A DNA stretch of 64,000 nucleotides from Streptomyces justiciae. GTDB taxonomy: Bacteria; Actinomycetota; Actinomycetes; Streptomycetales; Streptomycetaceae. This document shows, in pieces, positions 47,625 to 56,514 of this stretch. Both the position numbers and the translations under genes were made by a program. Position 1 is the stretch's first letter. Each line of letters begins with the position of its first letter. Under the pieces are notes generated by a model. It searched no databases and was not told where the DNA came from. It was given only the letters and a program-made list of their open reading frames with translations. Where the stretch lies: contig NZ_JADDXU010000012.1 in assembly GCF_015163075.1 (NCBI RefSeq), positions 186,001 through 250,000 on the forward strand, given 5' to 3'.

Positions 47625-50185
47625 TTGGCGAGGTCCTCACGCGAGGCGGGGCGCGCCGACGGGCGGGGGCTGCGCCGCCGTCGCACCACGCCCACCACTC
47701 CGAGCAGAAGGACGGTCACGAAGGCCACTCCCCCGACCGTCATACCCAGCCGCAAACCGGGTGGCCGGAAAGTACAGGTGACGGTGTTCGAGGTGCCGTC
47801 GAGAGGCACGGATATCAGCCCGTGGTAATTCCCGGCCGGTGCGGCGGCCGAATTGCCGGCGGCGCAGCGCCAGCCGGCGATTCGAGGGGCCGCGACAACT
47901 GCGATTCCCTTGCTGCCGGCCGGGAGCTCCGCCCGGATCGCGCTGTCCGAGACCGTGACCTTCGTGGCACCGGTGTTCTTGAGCCGCTGGACGGCGGTGC
48001 GCAGCTTGCCGGTGTCCAGGCAGCCGACCGCACCCGCCGGGATTCTGCCCGGGCGGTGGGCGGACAGCTCGATGGTCAGCCGCCCGGACGGCGGGACCGT
48101 ACCGAGCGGCTGCATGGCGGCGCGCTTGCTCGCGTCGGACCTGAAGCGGGCGGCCGGGCCGGAAGCACCGGTGAGCTGGGCCGTGCCGGCGAAGTGCGGA
48201 GCCCAGAGATACGCCTCGCTGCCCGCCGGGCACCGGGCGCTGACGGTCTCGGCGCTCACGACGAGCCGGGGCACGGTGTAGACGCGGGCGCCGAGCAGCA
48301 GCTCCTGGTTGCGGTACGGCGACGGCCCGAAGGCGGGTGCGGTGGCGGCCGTGGGCCGTACGGTCACCAGGGGCGGCACGTCCTGGCGGGACACAGTCAC
48401 CCGGCCGTCGGGCTCAGGAGACTGGCTCTGGTGCGGGTCCGGCGGTGAGTGCACCCGGGCGCCGACGGAGAAGATCACGTCCGTGACGGCGTTGTCCAGG
48501 CTCTGGAGGCTGCGGCCGCCCGAGGTCCAGCCGCCGCCGAGGGCGGTGAGCGTGCGCAGGAGCACGTCGGAGGTGTGGCTGCTGTAGTACTGCGCGCCCT
48601 GGCCGCCGACGAGCATGGGGTCGTTGGCGACGGTCTGCTCCCGGCCCGGGTCGGTGCGGTAGCGGGGCCAGCCGTCGGCCCTTGCGATCACCTCCGCCTG
48701 CCGCTGCTGCCGGTCGCCCCAGGGCGCGTAGTCGTCCAGGTGCGCGAGCCGCAATCGGGAGGCCACGGCGGAGGTGGCGACGGTCTCGCCGAACTGGGCA
48801 CCGAGGAGGAGTACGACGGCGAGGGCGACGGGCGCGGTACGGCGGGCGCCGGCGGGGAGACGCCGGTCGCCCCCACGGAGGAGACGCCTGGCTCGGTCGC
48901 CGAGCGGACGCCAGTCGCCCGCCCCGCTAACCACGCCCAGCAGCATCAGCCCGCCCAACGCGCCCGCCGTGGCCAGGAGCAGCACCGGCCAGGCGACCTG
49001 CCGCACCAGATCGCTCCGCGCGGCGACCGCCACGATCAGGGCGAGGACACCCGTGGCCGCGCCCAGCGCCCGCGGTGCCGGCACACCGTACGAGAGCGCG
49101 TGCCAGGCCGCCATCACCAGCAGCGCGCACACCACGAAGGCCTGCCGGTACGGGCTGCCCTGCGGAGCGGCGAAGGCGTGCCAGAGGAGATGGGTCGGGC
49201 CCCACTGCATCGACAGCGTCACCCCGGCCACCAGCAGCGTCCATCCGACGCGCACCGGCCGGGGGGCCGCCCGGTGGAAGGGCAGGGCGAGGGCGAGCAG
49301 CAGCGCCGTGGTGCCGACGAAGAGCGCCGGGGAGCCGAAGCTGTACGTCGTCGGCAGCAGCCGGGCCAGCAGGTCCTCGGCGCCGACCGGCTTGAACTCG
49401 GTGAACCTGCCCGGGGAGGCGTGGGTGGTGCCGAAGTACACCACCGTCACGACGGGCGCGGCCAAGCCGACCCCGAGGGCCACGGTCAGCCCGGCACGCC
49501 CCGCCACCGCCGCCTTCCGGCGCGGCGGGAGACCGGACAGGGCCAGCCTCAGGAGGAGGACGAGAGCGGCGGCGAGGGTGGCCATGTAGGCGGTGTAGAA
49601 GTTGGCGATCCAGGCCGCCGTCACGACCAGCACGCCGAGGAGCGGTCGCCTCCGGTGCAGAATCCATTCGCCGGCCAGGCACAGCAGGGGCAGGGCGATG
49701 AGGCCGTCGAGCCACATGAGGTTGTACACGGCCGCCGCCACGGTCCACCCGCACAGGGCGTACGACACTCCCAGCAGCCCCGCCGCCCACCAGCGCCCGG
49801 GGCGCAGCGCGAGCAGCAGCCAGGCCATGGCAGCGGCGGCGCACGCGACCTTCAGGACGGTGATCACATACACCGCGAGGTCGATCTCGTCCCGCGGGAA
49901 CACCGCCACGAGCAGCGCGAAGGGGCTGGTGAGGTAGGTGCCGAGGTCGGGCAGGAAGCTGCTGCCGTACCCGGACTGCCAGTTGACGAGGAGACCGCCG
50001 TCGGCGCGGCCGTGCAGCAGGTCCCACAGGTGGGCGTGGAAGGGCACGTACTGGTTGCCGAGGTCGTTGACGGTGCGGGTGCGCGGGCCGAAGGGGTAGC
50101 TGCGGGCGACGGCGTCGGCGGCACAGAACACGACGACGGTGATCAGCGCCGCGAGTCCGGCCGCGGCTCGCCGAGGTCTTGGCAT
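47615..50185 (-). CDS. YfhO-family multi-pass membrane protein
   Basis: An 856-residue membrane protein with about 12-13 helices in the first 490 residues (AAGLAALITVVVFCAADAVA, then NQYVPFHAHLWDLLHGRADG, FPRDEIDLAVYVITVLKVAC) and a soluble extracytoplasmic beta-rich region (about 510-820) before a final helix (RLGMTVGGVAFVTVLLLGVV). The YfhO family is implicated in glycosylation of lipoteichoic acid or other wall polymers, with GT-C-like topology. Function here is inference. The ATG at 50185 is likely; the frame extends to 50251. Confidence 0.85.
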   Translation of the reverse strand: MPRPRRAAAGLAALITVVVFCAADAVARSYPFGPRTRTVNDLGNQYVPFHAHLWDLLHGRADGGLLVNWQSGYGSSFLPDLGTYLTSPFALLVAVFPRDEIDLAVYVITVLKVACAAAAMAWLLLALRPGRWWAAGLLGVSYALCGWTVAAAVYNLMWLDGLIALPLLCLAGEWILHRRRPLLGVLVVTAAWIANFYTAYMATLAAALVLLLRLALSGLPPRRKAAVAGRAGLTVALGVGLAAPVVTVVYFGTTHASPGRFTEFKPVGAEDLLARLLPTTYSFGSPALFVGTTALLLALALPFHRAAPRPVRVGWTLLVAGVTLSMQWGPTHLLWHAFAAPQGSPYRQAFVVCALLVMAAWHALSYGVPAPRALGAATGVLALIVAVAARSDLVRQVAWPVLLLATAGALGGLMLLGVVSGAGDWRPLGDRARRLLRGGDRRLPAGARRTAPVALAVVLLLGAQFGETVATSAVASRLRLAHLDDYAPWGDRQQRQAEVIARADGWPRYRTDPGREQTVANDPMLVGGQGAQYYSSHTSDVLLRTLTALGGGWTSGGRSLQSLDNAVTDVIFSVGARVHSPPDPHQSQSPEPDGRVTVSRQDVPPLVTVRPTAATAPAFGPSPYRNQELLLGARVYTVPRLVVSAETVSARCPAGSEAYLWAPHFAGTAQLTGASGPAARFRSDASKRAAMQPLGTVPPSGRLTIELSAHRPGRIPAGAVGCLDTGKLRTAVQRLKNTGATKVTVSDSAIRAELPAGSKGIAVVAAPRIAGWRCAAGNSAAAPAGNYHGLISVPLDGTSNTVTCTFRPPGLRLGMTVGGVAFVTVLLLGVVGVVRRRRSPRPSARPASREDLAKIA

Positions 50186-50350
50186 ACCGCTGTGCAATTC
50201 GGGCCCCCCGTCCGGGGGTTCATCCCCGTGCGTCCATTCGCAGCAATTCACTGCACCCTTTTAGACAGAGGGGGAATACGACCGGTTGTGCGGTCGCCGA
50301 AAGTGGTGGAATGAATTCCAGCTTATTGGAAGGTTAATGGAGGGCACGAC

Positions 50351-50797
50351 ATGACGGACGGCACCACCCGTGAAGAGCGTTTCGCCCAGGGTATGGAGGT
50401 GCTGCGGAGCGTCGACGGCGAGGTCGGGCAGCGGGTCATCGACTCGCTCGCCGACATCAGCCCCGAGATGGGCCACCAGATCGTCGCCTGGGGCTTCGGC
50501 GAGATCTACTCCCGGCCCGAACTCCAGCCCAGGGACCGCCAGTTGGTGACGCTGGGCATGCTCACCGCGCTCGGTGGCTGCGAGCCGCAGCTGGAGGTGC
50601 ACATCAACGCGGCGCTGAACGTGGGCCTGACGCCCCAGCAGATCGTCGAGGCGCTGCTGCACTCCGCCGGTTACTGCGGCTTCCCGCGGGCCCTGAACGC
50701 CACGTTCGTCGCGAAGAAGGTCTTCGACGAGCGTGGGCTGCTGCCGGTCGACCAGCAGCAGCCCACGCCCCCTGAGAACCCGCCTACTTCTGCTTGA
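50351..50797 (+). CDS. Carboxymuconolactone decarboxylase-family protein
   Basis: A 148-residue protein starting MTDGTTREERFAQGMEVLRS with a GGAGGGCACGAC ribosome site. The CMD core is QIVAWGFGEIYSRPELQPRD, RQLVTLGMLTALGGCEPQLE and LTPQQIVEALLHSAGYCGFP. It lacks the CxxC-His arrangement of AhpD peroxidases, so it is of the gamma-carboxymuconolactone decarboxylase type; no aromatic pathway genes are nearby, so the reaction is uncertain. Its end overlaps the convergent arabinofuranosidase gene by 14 bp. Confidence 0.88.
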   Translation: MTDGTTREERFAQGMEVLRSVDGEVGQRVIDSLADISPEMGHQIVAWGFGEIYSRPELQPRDRQLVTLGMLTALGGCEPQLEVHINAALNVGLTPQQIVEALLHSAGYCGFPRALNATFVAKKVFDERGLLPVDQQQPTPPENPPTSA

Positions 50798-53261
50798 TCC
50801 GCAGGAAGGTGACGGAGTTCGCCGGGAAGGTGTACGTGAACTTGTCGGCGACCCCGTCGAACGTGGACTTCACCGGTGCCACCGGGGTTTCCGTCTCGGT
50901 GTTCACCGCGTTGGCGTCGGCTGTCAGCGTGGTGACCCGCGCCTTGGACGCGACCTTCGCGCCGCCGAGGTCGATCGCCGTACGGGCCGCGGTGGCCTGG
51001 GCGTTGACGACCTTGACGATCAGGTCACCGGTCTTCTTGTCCTTGGTGACGACCTGGCGGAACGGCTCGGCCGGCTTGTCGTCGGTGAAGCTGCCCCACT
51101 CCTGGCCGTCGAGGTACAGGGTGACCTGGCGGCCGCGCACCTTGACGTCGATGTCGTAGGTGCGGCCCGTCTCGATCGTGCCGGGCTTGGAGATGAGCGT
51201 GGACTTGCCGCCGTCCACGGCCTGTTCGACGGCGGACTGGGTGTTGTTCCAGCCGCCGAGGTTCCACCAGTAGTAGTTGCCGGTGTCCTTGACGCCGAAG
51301 GCGACGAGGAAGCCCTCCTTGCCGGACTTCTTGGTGGCCTTCACCTTCAGGTCGTAGTCGTGCCAGTTCGTGTCACCGGCCGACACCATGGTGTTCTCGG
51401 CGGCGACGTCGGTCTGCACGTACTGCCCGTCCTGGATCGCCCAGCTGCCGCCCCCGGTGTGCGTCCACTTGGACGCGTCACCCGAGAAGTCGTCGCTCAG
51501 CAGGGAGTTGCCCTCGGCGTCCGTGACCTTGACGTCGTCGTAGGCCGCGGTGGTCGCCCAGGTGGACAGGCCGACGGCACCGGTGATGGGGCCCGTGAGC
51601 GAGGGGGTGCCGGTGGCGGTCGACGGGACGACGCGGTCGCCGATGTTGTTCATGAACAGCTTCTGGACCTCGTAGTTGGCCGAGTTCCAGGCCGCGTGGT
51701 TGTTGAACCAGATGAGGTCCGGCTGCCACTGGACGTAGTCCTCGTTGGCGAACAGCGGGGCGTACGAGGCGAGTTTGACGACGTCCGCGTTGCGCTCCAG
51801 GCCGGTCATGTACGCCGCCTCGGCGAGACCGTTCTTGAAGGCGTTGCCCCACGAGGCGTATTCACCGAGGAAGACCTTCGGGCCGTTCCGGTCGTAGGAG
51901 TCGTAGCGGTCGTTGTTCTGCAGGAACCACTGGGTGCTGTTGTAGTAGTGCTCGTCGACCATGTCGACCTTGGCGTCCTTGTTGAGCTGCCACGCCGTGT
52001 CGAAGGTCGTACCGGCGTCGTCCGGGCCGGAGTTGGAGATGACCGTGATGTCGGGGTACTTCGCCTCGATGGCGGTGCGGAACTGCTTGAACCGGGCGAA
52101 GAACGCCTCGGGGAGGTTCTCCTCGTTGCCGACCTCGATGTGGGTGAGGTGGAAGGGCTTGGGGTGGCCCATCTGCGCGCGCTTCTTGCCCCACTCGCTG
52201 GTCACCGGGCCGTTGGCGAACTCGATGAGGTCCAGGGTGTCCTGGATGTGCCGCTTGAGCAGCGCCTCGTCGTCGACGGCCTTGTTCTGGCCGCAGCCGG
52301 TCACCAGGGCGGGGACCACGGGCAGCGGCATGGCGCCGATGTCCTCGGAGAGGCGGAAGTACTCGTAGTAGCCGAGGCCGTAACTCTGGTTGTAGCCCCA
52401 GAAGTTGGAGTTGGTGGCGCGCTCCTCTACCGGGCCGATGGTGTCCTTCCACTGGTAGGACCGCTTGCGCTGGTAGCCGGAGGCCTCGCTGTAGTCCTCC
52501 ATGGAGCCGGTGTTGACCAGGCAGCCGCCGGGGAAGCGCACGAAGCCGGGGTGCAGGGCCTCGATCTTCTCGGCGAGGTCCTTGCGCAGACCGTTGGGCT
52601 CGTTCCGGTAGGTGTCGCGCGGGAACAGGGACACCATGTCGAGCGCGGTCGCGCCGGGGGAGCCGACGGTGAGGCGGCCGTCGCTACTGGTGCGGGTCGC
52701 GGTGAAACCGGCCTTGTACTTGGCCCAGCCGCTCTTGGTCACGGCCACCTGGCGGGCGGTCGCGAGGCTGCCGTCGGCGTCCTGGAGGGTGACCGTGAGG
52801 GTCGTGCCGGCCGCGGCGCGGGCCCACACCGAGAAGTCGTACCGCTTGCCCTCCTCGACGCTGATGCCGGTGTTGTAGCCCACGTTCGTGACGGACGAAC
52901 CGGCGCCCAGGGTGAGGTAGTTGCGATTGCGGGCGTTCAGGCGTCCGTCGTCGTTGACGACCTGGCCGGTGCCGTCGACCGTCCAGGAGGTGAGGGGCGT
53001 GTACGACTTGTTGTCGTCGGTGGAGTACTCGAAGGACCGGTTCTGCACGAGCTCGGCGTACAGACCGCCGTCGGCGGCCCGGTTGATGTCCTCGAAGAAG
53101 ACGCCGTACATCGTGTCGTCGATCTTCGCGCCCTTGGCGGTGGGGTCGACGGTGATGGCGTAGTCGGTGGCGTCCTCGGCATGGGCGGGGGCGGGGATGA
53201 GGCCGGCCGCCGCGAGGAGGGCGGTGGCGGCTATGCCGTATCTCCAGCGGGTGCGTGACAT
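50784..53261 (-). CDS. Secreted GH51 alpha-L-arabinofuranosidase with carbohydrate-binding modules
   Basis: An 825-residue secreted enzyme with a signal peptide (RYGIAATALLAAAGLIPAPA). An N-terminal CBM4/9-like domain is inserted early (about 75-200, AELVQNRSFEYSTDDN onward). The GH51 barrel has the acid/base Glu in HLTHIEVGNEENLPEAFFAR (about 378) and the nucleophile in KVFLGEYASWGN (about 465). A laminin-G-like module (LLSDDFSGDASKWTHTGGGS to YDIDVKVRGRQVTLYLDGQE, about 590-720) is inserted before the C-terminal beta sandwich. It removes arabinose side chains from arabinoxylan or arabinan. Operon partners are lacking. Confidence 0.92.
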   Translation of the reverse strand: MSRTRWRYGIAATALLAAAGLIPAPAHAEDATDYAITVDPTAKGAKIDDTMYGVFFEDINRAADGGLYAELVQNRSFEYSTDDNKSYTPLTSWTVDGTGQVVNDDGRLNARNRNYLTLGAGSSVTNVGYNTGISVEEGKRYDFSVWARAAAGTTLTVTLQDADGSLATARQVAVTKSGWAKYKAGFTATRTSSDGRLTVGSPGATALDMVSLFPRDTYRNEPNGLRKDLAEKIEALHPGFVRFPGGCLVNTGSMEDYSEASGYQRKRSYQWKDTIGPVEERATNSNFWGYNQSYGLGYYEYFRLSEDIGAMPLPVVPALVTGCGQNKAVDDEALLKRHIQDTLDLIEFANGPVTSEWGKKRAQMGHPKPFHLTHIEVGNEENLPEAFFARFKQFRTAIEAKYPDITVISNSGPDDAGTTFDTAWQLNKDAKVDMVDEHYYNSTQWFLQNNDRYDSYDRNGPKVFLGEYASWGNAFKNGLAEAAYMTGLERNADVVKLASYAPLFANEDYVQWQPDLIWFNNHAAWNSANYEVQKLFMNNIGDRVVPSTATGTPSLTGPITGAVGLSTWATTAAYDDVKVTDAEGNSLLSDDFSGDASKWTHTGGGSWAIQDGQYVQTDVAAENTMVSAGDTNWHDYDLKVKATKKSGKEGFLVAFGVKDTGNYYWWNLGGWNNTQSAVEQAVDGGKSTLISKPGTIETGRTYDIDVKVRGRQVTLYLDGQEWGSFTDDKPAEPFRQVVTKDKKTGDLIVKVVNAQATAARTAIDLGGAKVASKARVTTLTADANAVNTETETPVAPVKSTFDGVADKFTYTFPANSVTFLRIKQK

Positions 53262-53410
53262 GAATACTCCGCGGCTCGATAAGGGGGAGTCGTTCAAGGC
53301 TTGTTCGAGATATCAGACGCTGATCAGCACTTCGAACGGCAAGATAGGGAGAGAGATCGAAGAGCGTCAACGGGTCGCGCGGTACCGAAAGTGTCGGAAG
53401 CGAGGAAGCA

Positions 53411-53854
53411 ATGGGCGAGTTCTGGCCGGTACCGGACGTACTGACGTATCTGGCCGGGAGCTGGCGGGTGGAGCGGAGCGTGCGGGACCTGGCGAGCGGG
53501 CAGACGGGGGCCTTCACCGGTACGACGGTTTTCGGCCCGTCGGAGGAGGACGGCCTCCTGCACCACGAGTCGGGCACGTTCACCTGGCTCGGCGTCCCGC
53601 GGCCCGCCGAGCGGACGCTGCGCTTCCTGCCGGGCGGGCGGCCGGGCACGGCGGACGTCCGCTTCGCCGACGGCCGGCCCTTCCACGACCTGGACCTGAC
53701 GACCGGCCGGCATGTCGCCGACCATCCGTGCTCGGCGGACCTCTACCGCGGCGAGTTCAGCGTCCTCGACGCGGACCACTGGCGGACGGTGTGGCGGGTG
53801 GGCGGCCCCGCCAAGGACCTGGTCCTGACCACCGACTACGCCCGCGAGGCCTGA
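53411..53854 (+). CDS. DUF6314-family protein
   Basis: A 147-residue protein: VLTYLAGSWRVERSVRDLAS, GAFTGTTVFGPSEEDGLLHH, ESGTFTWLGVPRPAERTLRF and DLYRGEFSVLDADHWRTVWR. It matches the DUF6314 family pattern of a lipocalin-like beta-barrel with conserved Trp/Arg; function unknown. The ATG has GAGGAA upstream. The 24-bp end of this gene, including its stop, is tandemly duplicated immediately downstream. Confidence 0.82.
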   Translation: MGEFWPVPDVLTYLAGSWRVERSVRDLASGQTGAFTGTTVFGPSEEDGLLHHESGTFTWLGVPRPAERTLRFLPGGRPGTADVRFADGRPFHDLDLTTGRHVADHPCSADLYRGEFSVLDADHWRTVWRVGGPAKDLVLTTDYAREA

Positions 53855-53878
53855 ACCGACTACGCCCGTGAGGACTGA
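53831..53878. repeat. 24-bp tandem duplication at the DUF6314 gene end
   Basis: The unit ACCGACTACGCCCGCGAGGC-CTGA (53831-53854) is repeated at 53855-53878 with two mismatches. The first copy carries the DUF6314 stop codon; the second provides the stop codon and last codons of the convergent phosphatase-like gene. Confidence 0.9.
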
Positions 53879-54453
53879 GCCGACGCCCCGTCGAAGCGCA
53901 GGTTCCAGCGGCCCGCGTGGCCGGTGAGGGTGGTGGTCGACAGGGGGCGCACGTCGATGTTCCAGTACGTCGACGGGGGCGCCTTCAGGGCGTACACCAA
54001 CGCCGCCCGGACGACCGAGGGTTCGGCGACGGCGACGATCCTTCCGCCGTCGCCCACGGGCCGCGTGTCGAGCCAGCCGCCGACGCGCGTGATGAACGAC
54101 AGCAGCGACTCGCCGCCGTGCGGGACGCCGCGCGGGTCGGCGAGCCAGGCGTCCACCGCCTCCGGCTCGCGCGCCATCGCCTCGCCCAGCGTCAGTCCGC
54201 GCCAGCGGCCCATGTCGCAGTCCCGCAGCGCCAGTTGCACGAGCGGGGCGTAACCGAGGGCGTCGCCGGTGGCGCGGCTGCGCGGGGTCGGCGAGCAGTA
54301 GCGCAGCTCGGCGGCGGACAGGGGCAGCAGCTCCTGCGCGGAGCGCTGCACCTCGTCCCAGCCGGCCTGATCGAGGGGCCGGTCGTCCTCGAACCGCTCC
54401 GCGAGCAGCGGGGAGCTGCGGGCGGCGGCGACGAATGTGACCCGGAGTGCCAT
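53860..54453 (-). CDS. Histidine-phosphatase-fold protein lacking catalytic histidines
   Basis: A 197-residue protein of the phosphoglycerate-mutase-like superfamily: RSAQELLPLSAAELRYCSPT, PRSRATGDALGYAPLVQLAL, LRDCDMGRWRGLTLGEAMAR and PHGGESLLSFITRVGGWLD are typical. The N-terminal motif that should be RHG/RHA reads VTFVAAARSS, and the second His position (VxHGG) reads VAVAEPSVVRAAL. Both catalytic histidines are absent, so it is probably not a phosphatase. In related Streptomyces such proteins are annotated as histidine phosphatase. Its stop arises in the tandem duplication described above. Confidence 0.82.
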   Translation of the reverse strand: MALRVTFVAAARSSPLLAERFEDDRPLDQAGWDEVQRSAQELLPLSAAELRYCSPTPRSRATGDALGYAPLVQLALRDCDMGRWRGLTLGEAMAREPEAVDAWLADPRGVPHGGESLLSFITRVGGWLDTRPVGDGGRIVAVAEPSVVRAALVYALKAPPSTYWNIDVRPLSTTTLTGHAGRWNLRFDGASAQSSRA

Positions 54454-54575
54454 GCGGTGATGGTGAGTGGAGAAAGTGCGCAGGTCAAGGGGCGTTACCC
54501 GGGAGTTACGCAGGGTCGGTAAACCCTCACACCGAGGTCGGGACGGGCCGGACAAGTCACCTGAAACGATGGGGC

Positions 54576-55001
54576 CTAGTACAGGTACGCCATCCACTGA
54601 TCCGGCTGGGCGAGGGGCGTGAAGCCGGCCTTCTCGTAGACGCCGTGCGCGTCGTGCGTGGCGAGGAGAATGCGCCGCAGCCCGTACTCCCGCAGGTGCT
54701 CGCGCACCGCCTCGACCAGCGAGGTCCCGAGCCCCTTCCCGCGCACGGACGGATCGACGTACACATCGCACAGCCACCCGAAGGTGGCCCGGTCGGTGAT
54801 CACCCGCGCATACGCCACCTGCTCCCCCGAAGCGGTGTCGTACACCCCGAAGTTCAGCGACCCGGCGATGGCCCGGTCCTGCTTCTCCCGGGACCGGCCG
54901 AGTGCCCAGTAGGCGTCCTCGGACAGCCAGCGATGCACCCGCTCGGCGTCGATGCGGTCGGGGTCGGTGGAGATCTGGTAGCCGGTGGCGAGGTCGCTCA
55001 T
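54576..55001 (-). CDS. GNAT N-acetyltransferase
   Basis: A 141-residue GNAT: starts MSDLATGYQISTDPDRIDAE, has TFGWLCDVYVDPSVRGKGLG and TSLVEAVREHLREYGLRRIL, then HDAHGVYEKAGFTPLAQPDQ. It matches the yjdG-like family related to predicted acetyltransferases of small molecules. Acceptor unknown. Gap of 122 bp to the phosphatase-like gene. Confidence 0.9.
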   Translation of the reverse strand: MSDLATGYQISTDPDRIDAERVHRWLSEDAYWALGRSREKQDRAIAGSLNFGVYDTASGEQVAYARVITDRATFGWLCDVYVDPSVRGKGLGTSLVEAVREHLREYGLRRILLATHDAHGVYEKAGFTPLAQPDQWMAYLY

Positions 55002-55055
55002 GGCGGGATCTTCGCAGGGGGCGGCGGTCGGGAGCCAACGGTTTCCCGCGCTCCC

Positions 55056-56489
55056 CTACAGCACCTCGTCACAAGCCGTACGAAGCCGTCGTACCCCTTC
55101 CGCGATCTCCCCCGCCCCCGCGACCGCCGCGAAGCTCAACCGGATGTGGCCTGCCGGGGGTTCGGCGCTGAAGTAGGGGCGGCCCGGGGTGATGGCGACG
55201 CCGGCGCGCAGGGCCGCGGCCGTCAGGGCGGGCTCGGGGAGGGTCTCGGGCAGGCGGAGCCAGAGGTGGTAGCCGCCGGACGGGACGTGGGGCAGGGCGA
55301 GTTCGGGGAGGTTCAGGCGCAGGGCCGCGGTCATGGTGTCGCGGCGGGCTCTCAAGTCCGCGGAGATCGACCGGAGATGGCGGGGCCAGGCCGGGGAGCC
55401 GACGAGTTCCAGGGCCGCCTCCTGGAGGGGTCTCGGCACGAAGAAGGTGTCGACGATCTGGATGGCGCGCAGGCGCTCCAGGACCGGGCCCCGGGCGGCG
55501 AGCGCGCAGACGCGGAAGCTCGGTGAGGTCGCCTTCGTCAGCGAGCAGACGTGGACGACCACCCCGTCCGCGTCCTCGGCGGCCAGCGGTCGCGGGAGTT
55601 CGCCGGCGTCCTCGTGCACGAGCCGTCGTACGAAGTCGTCCTCGATGACGAACGCGCCCGCCTCGCGCGCGATCCGCAGCACCTCGCCCCGGCGTTCGGC
55701 GGCCAGCACCGCGCCGGTCGGGTTCTGGAAGAGGGGCTGGCAGATGAACACCCGGGCGCCGGTGGCGCGGAAGGCGTCCGCGAGGAGTTCGGGGCGTACT
55801 CCGTCCGCGTCCACCGGGACCGGCACCGGTCGCAGGCCCGCCGCCCTCGCGATCGCCAACATGCCGGGGTACGTGGGCGATTCGACCAGGACCGGTGCCC
55901 CCGGCGGCGCCAGCGCGCGCAGCGCGATCGTCAGCGCCGACTGGCCGCCCGCGGCGATCAGCACTTCGGCCGCGCTCACCGCCCCGCCGATGCTCCGCGC
56001 GAACCACTCCCGCAGCTCGACCAGCCCCTCCAGCGGCGGCCGCCCCCACGCCCCCGGACGCCGTGAAGCCCGGGACAGTGCGGCGGCGAGGGCCTGCTCG
56101 GGCTGGAGGGAGGGGTGGAGATAACCGCCGGTGAACTCGATGACGCCGGGCGGCGGTGTGGCGAGCGAGACGACGACCCCGGACGCGTCCACCGAGCGCG
56201 GCACGAGGTCGGGCGACGCGTCCGCGCTCAGGGCCACCTCCTGCCAGGAGGTGTCACCGGCGGGGGCGGCAGTCGTCCGGGGCCGGCTGCGGAACGCCCC
56301 GGCGCCGGGGCGGGTCACCACCAGCCCCTCCGCGGCCAGCTGGGCCAGGGCCCGGGAGACGGTCACCGGACTCACCCGGTACTGCTCGACCAGGGCCCGG
56401 CTGGACGGGAGCTTTCCACCCGGCGAGTAGCGGTCGAGCTCCCGCCGCAGGCGTTCCGCCAGTTCACCGACGCTGCTACGCTCTTGCAT
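55056..56489 (-). CDS. MocR-type GntR/PLP transcriptional regulator
   Basis: A 477-residue fusion of a GntR winged helix (1-75; ELAERLRRELDRYSPGGKLP, YRVSPVTVSRALAQLAAEGL) and a PLP aminotransferase fold (about 105-475; VLIAAGGQSALTIALRALAP, PVLVESPTYPGMLAIARAAG, PLFQNPTGAVLAAERRGEVL, CSLTKATSPSFRVCALAARG with the PLP lysine). MocR proteins regulate genes by binding DNA in response to PLP or an amino-acid derivative. The ATG overlaps, in opposite orientation, the ATG of the EamA transporter gene by 2 bp; that gene is the likely target. Confidence 0.92.
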   Translation of the reverse strand: MQERSSVGELAERLRRELDRYSPGGKLPSSRALVEQYRVSPVTVSRALAQLAAEGLVVTRPGAGAFRSRPRTTAAPAGDTSWQEVALSADASPDLVPRSVDASGVVVSLATPPPGVIEFTGGYLHPSLQPEQALAAALSRASRRPGAWGRPPLEGLVELREWFARSIGGAVSAAEVLIAAGGQSALTIALRALAPPGAPVLVESPTYPGMLAIARAAGLRPVPVPVDADGVRPELLADAFRATGARVFICQPLFQNPTGAVLAAERRGEVLRIAREAGAFVIEDDFVRRLVHEDAGELPRPLAAEDADGVVVHVCSLTKATSPSFRVCALAARGPVLERLRAIQIVDTFFVPRPLQEAALELVGSPAWPRHLRSISADLRARRDTMTAALRLNLPELALPHVPSGGYHLWLRLPETLPEPALTAAALRAGVAITPGRPYFSAEPPAGHIRLSFAAVAGAGEIAEGVRRLRTACDEVL

Positions 56490-56514
56490 GAGAGTACAGA
56501 GTAGCGCTACCACC
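56470..56514. promoter_or_regulatory. Overlapping divergent MocR/EamA promoter region with short inverted repeats
   Basis: The two start codons share 56488-56489. CTCT (56481-56484 area) and AGAG (after the ATG) flank TGCATG, and TAGCGCTA is a perfect 8-bp palindrome at about 56502-56509. TACGCT on one strand and TACTCT on the other sit 5-7 bp from the ATGs, consistent with leaderless transcripts. Confidence 0.5.

Noticed and set aside
50733..53258. 841-aa plus-strand frame antisense to the GH51 gene
   Set aside because: No motif or ribosome site; GH51 catalytic motifs on the minus strand explain the region.
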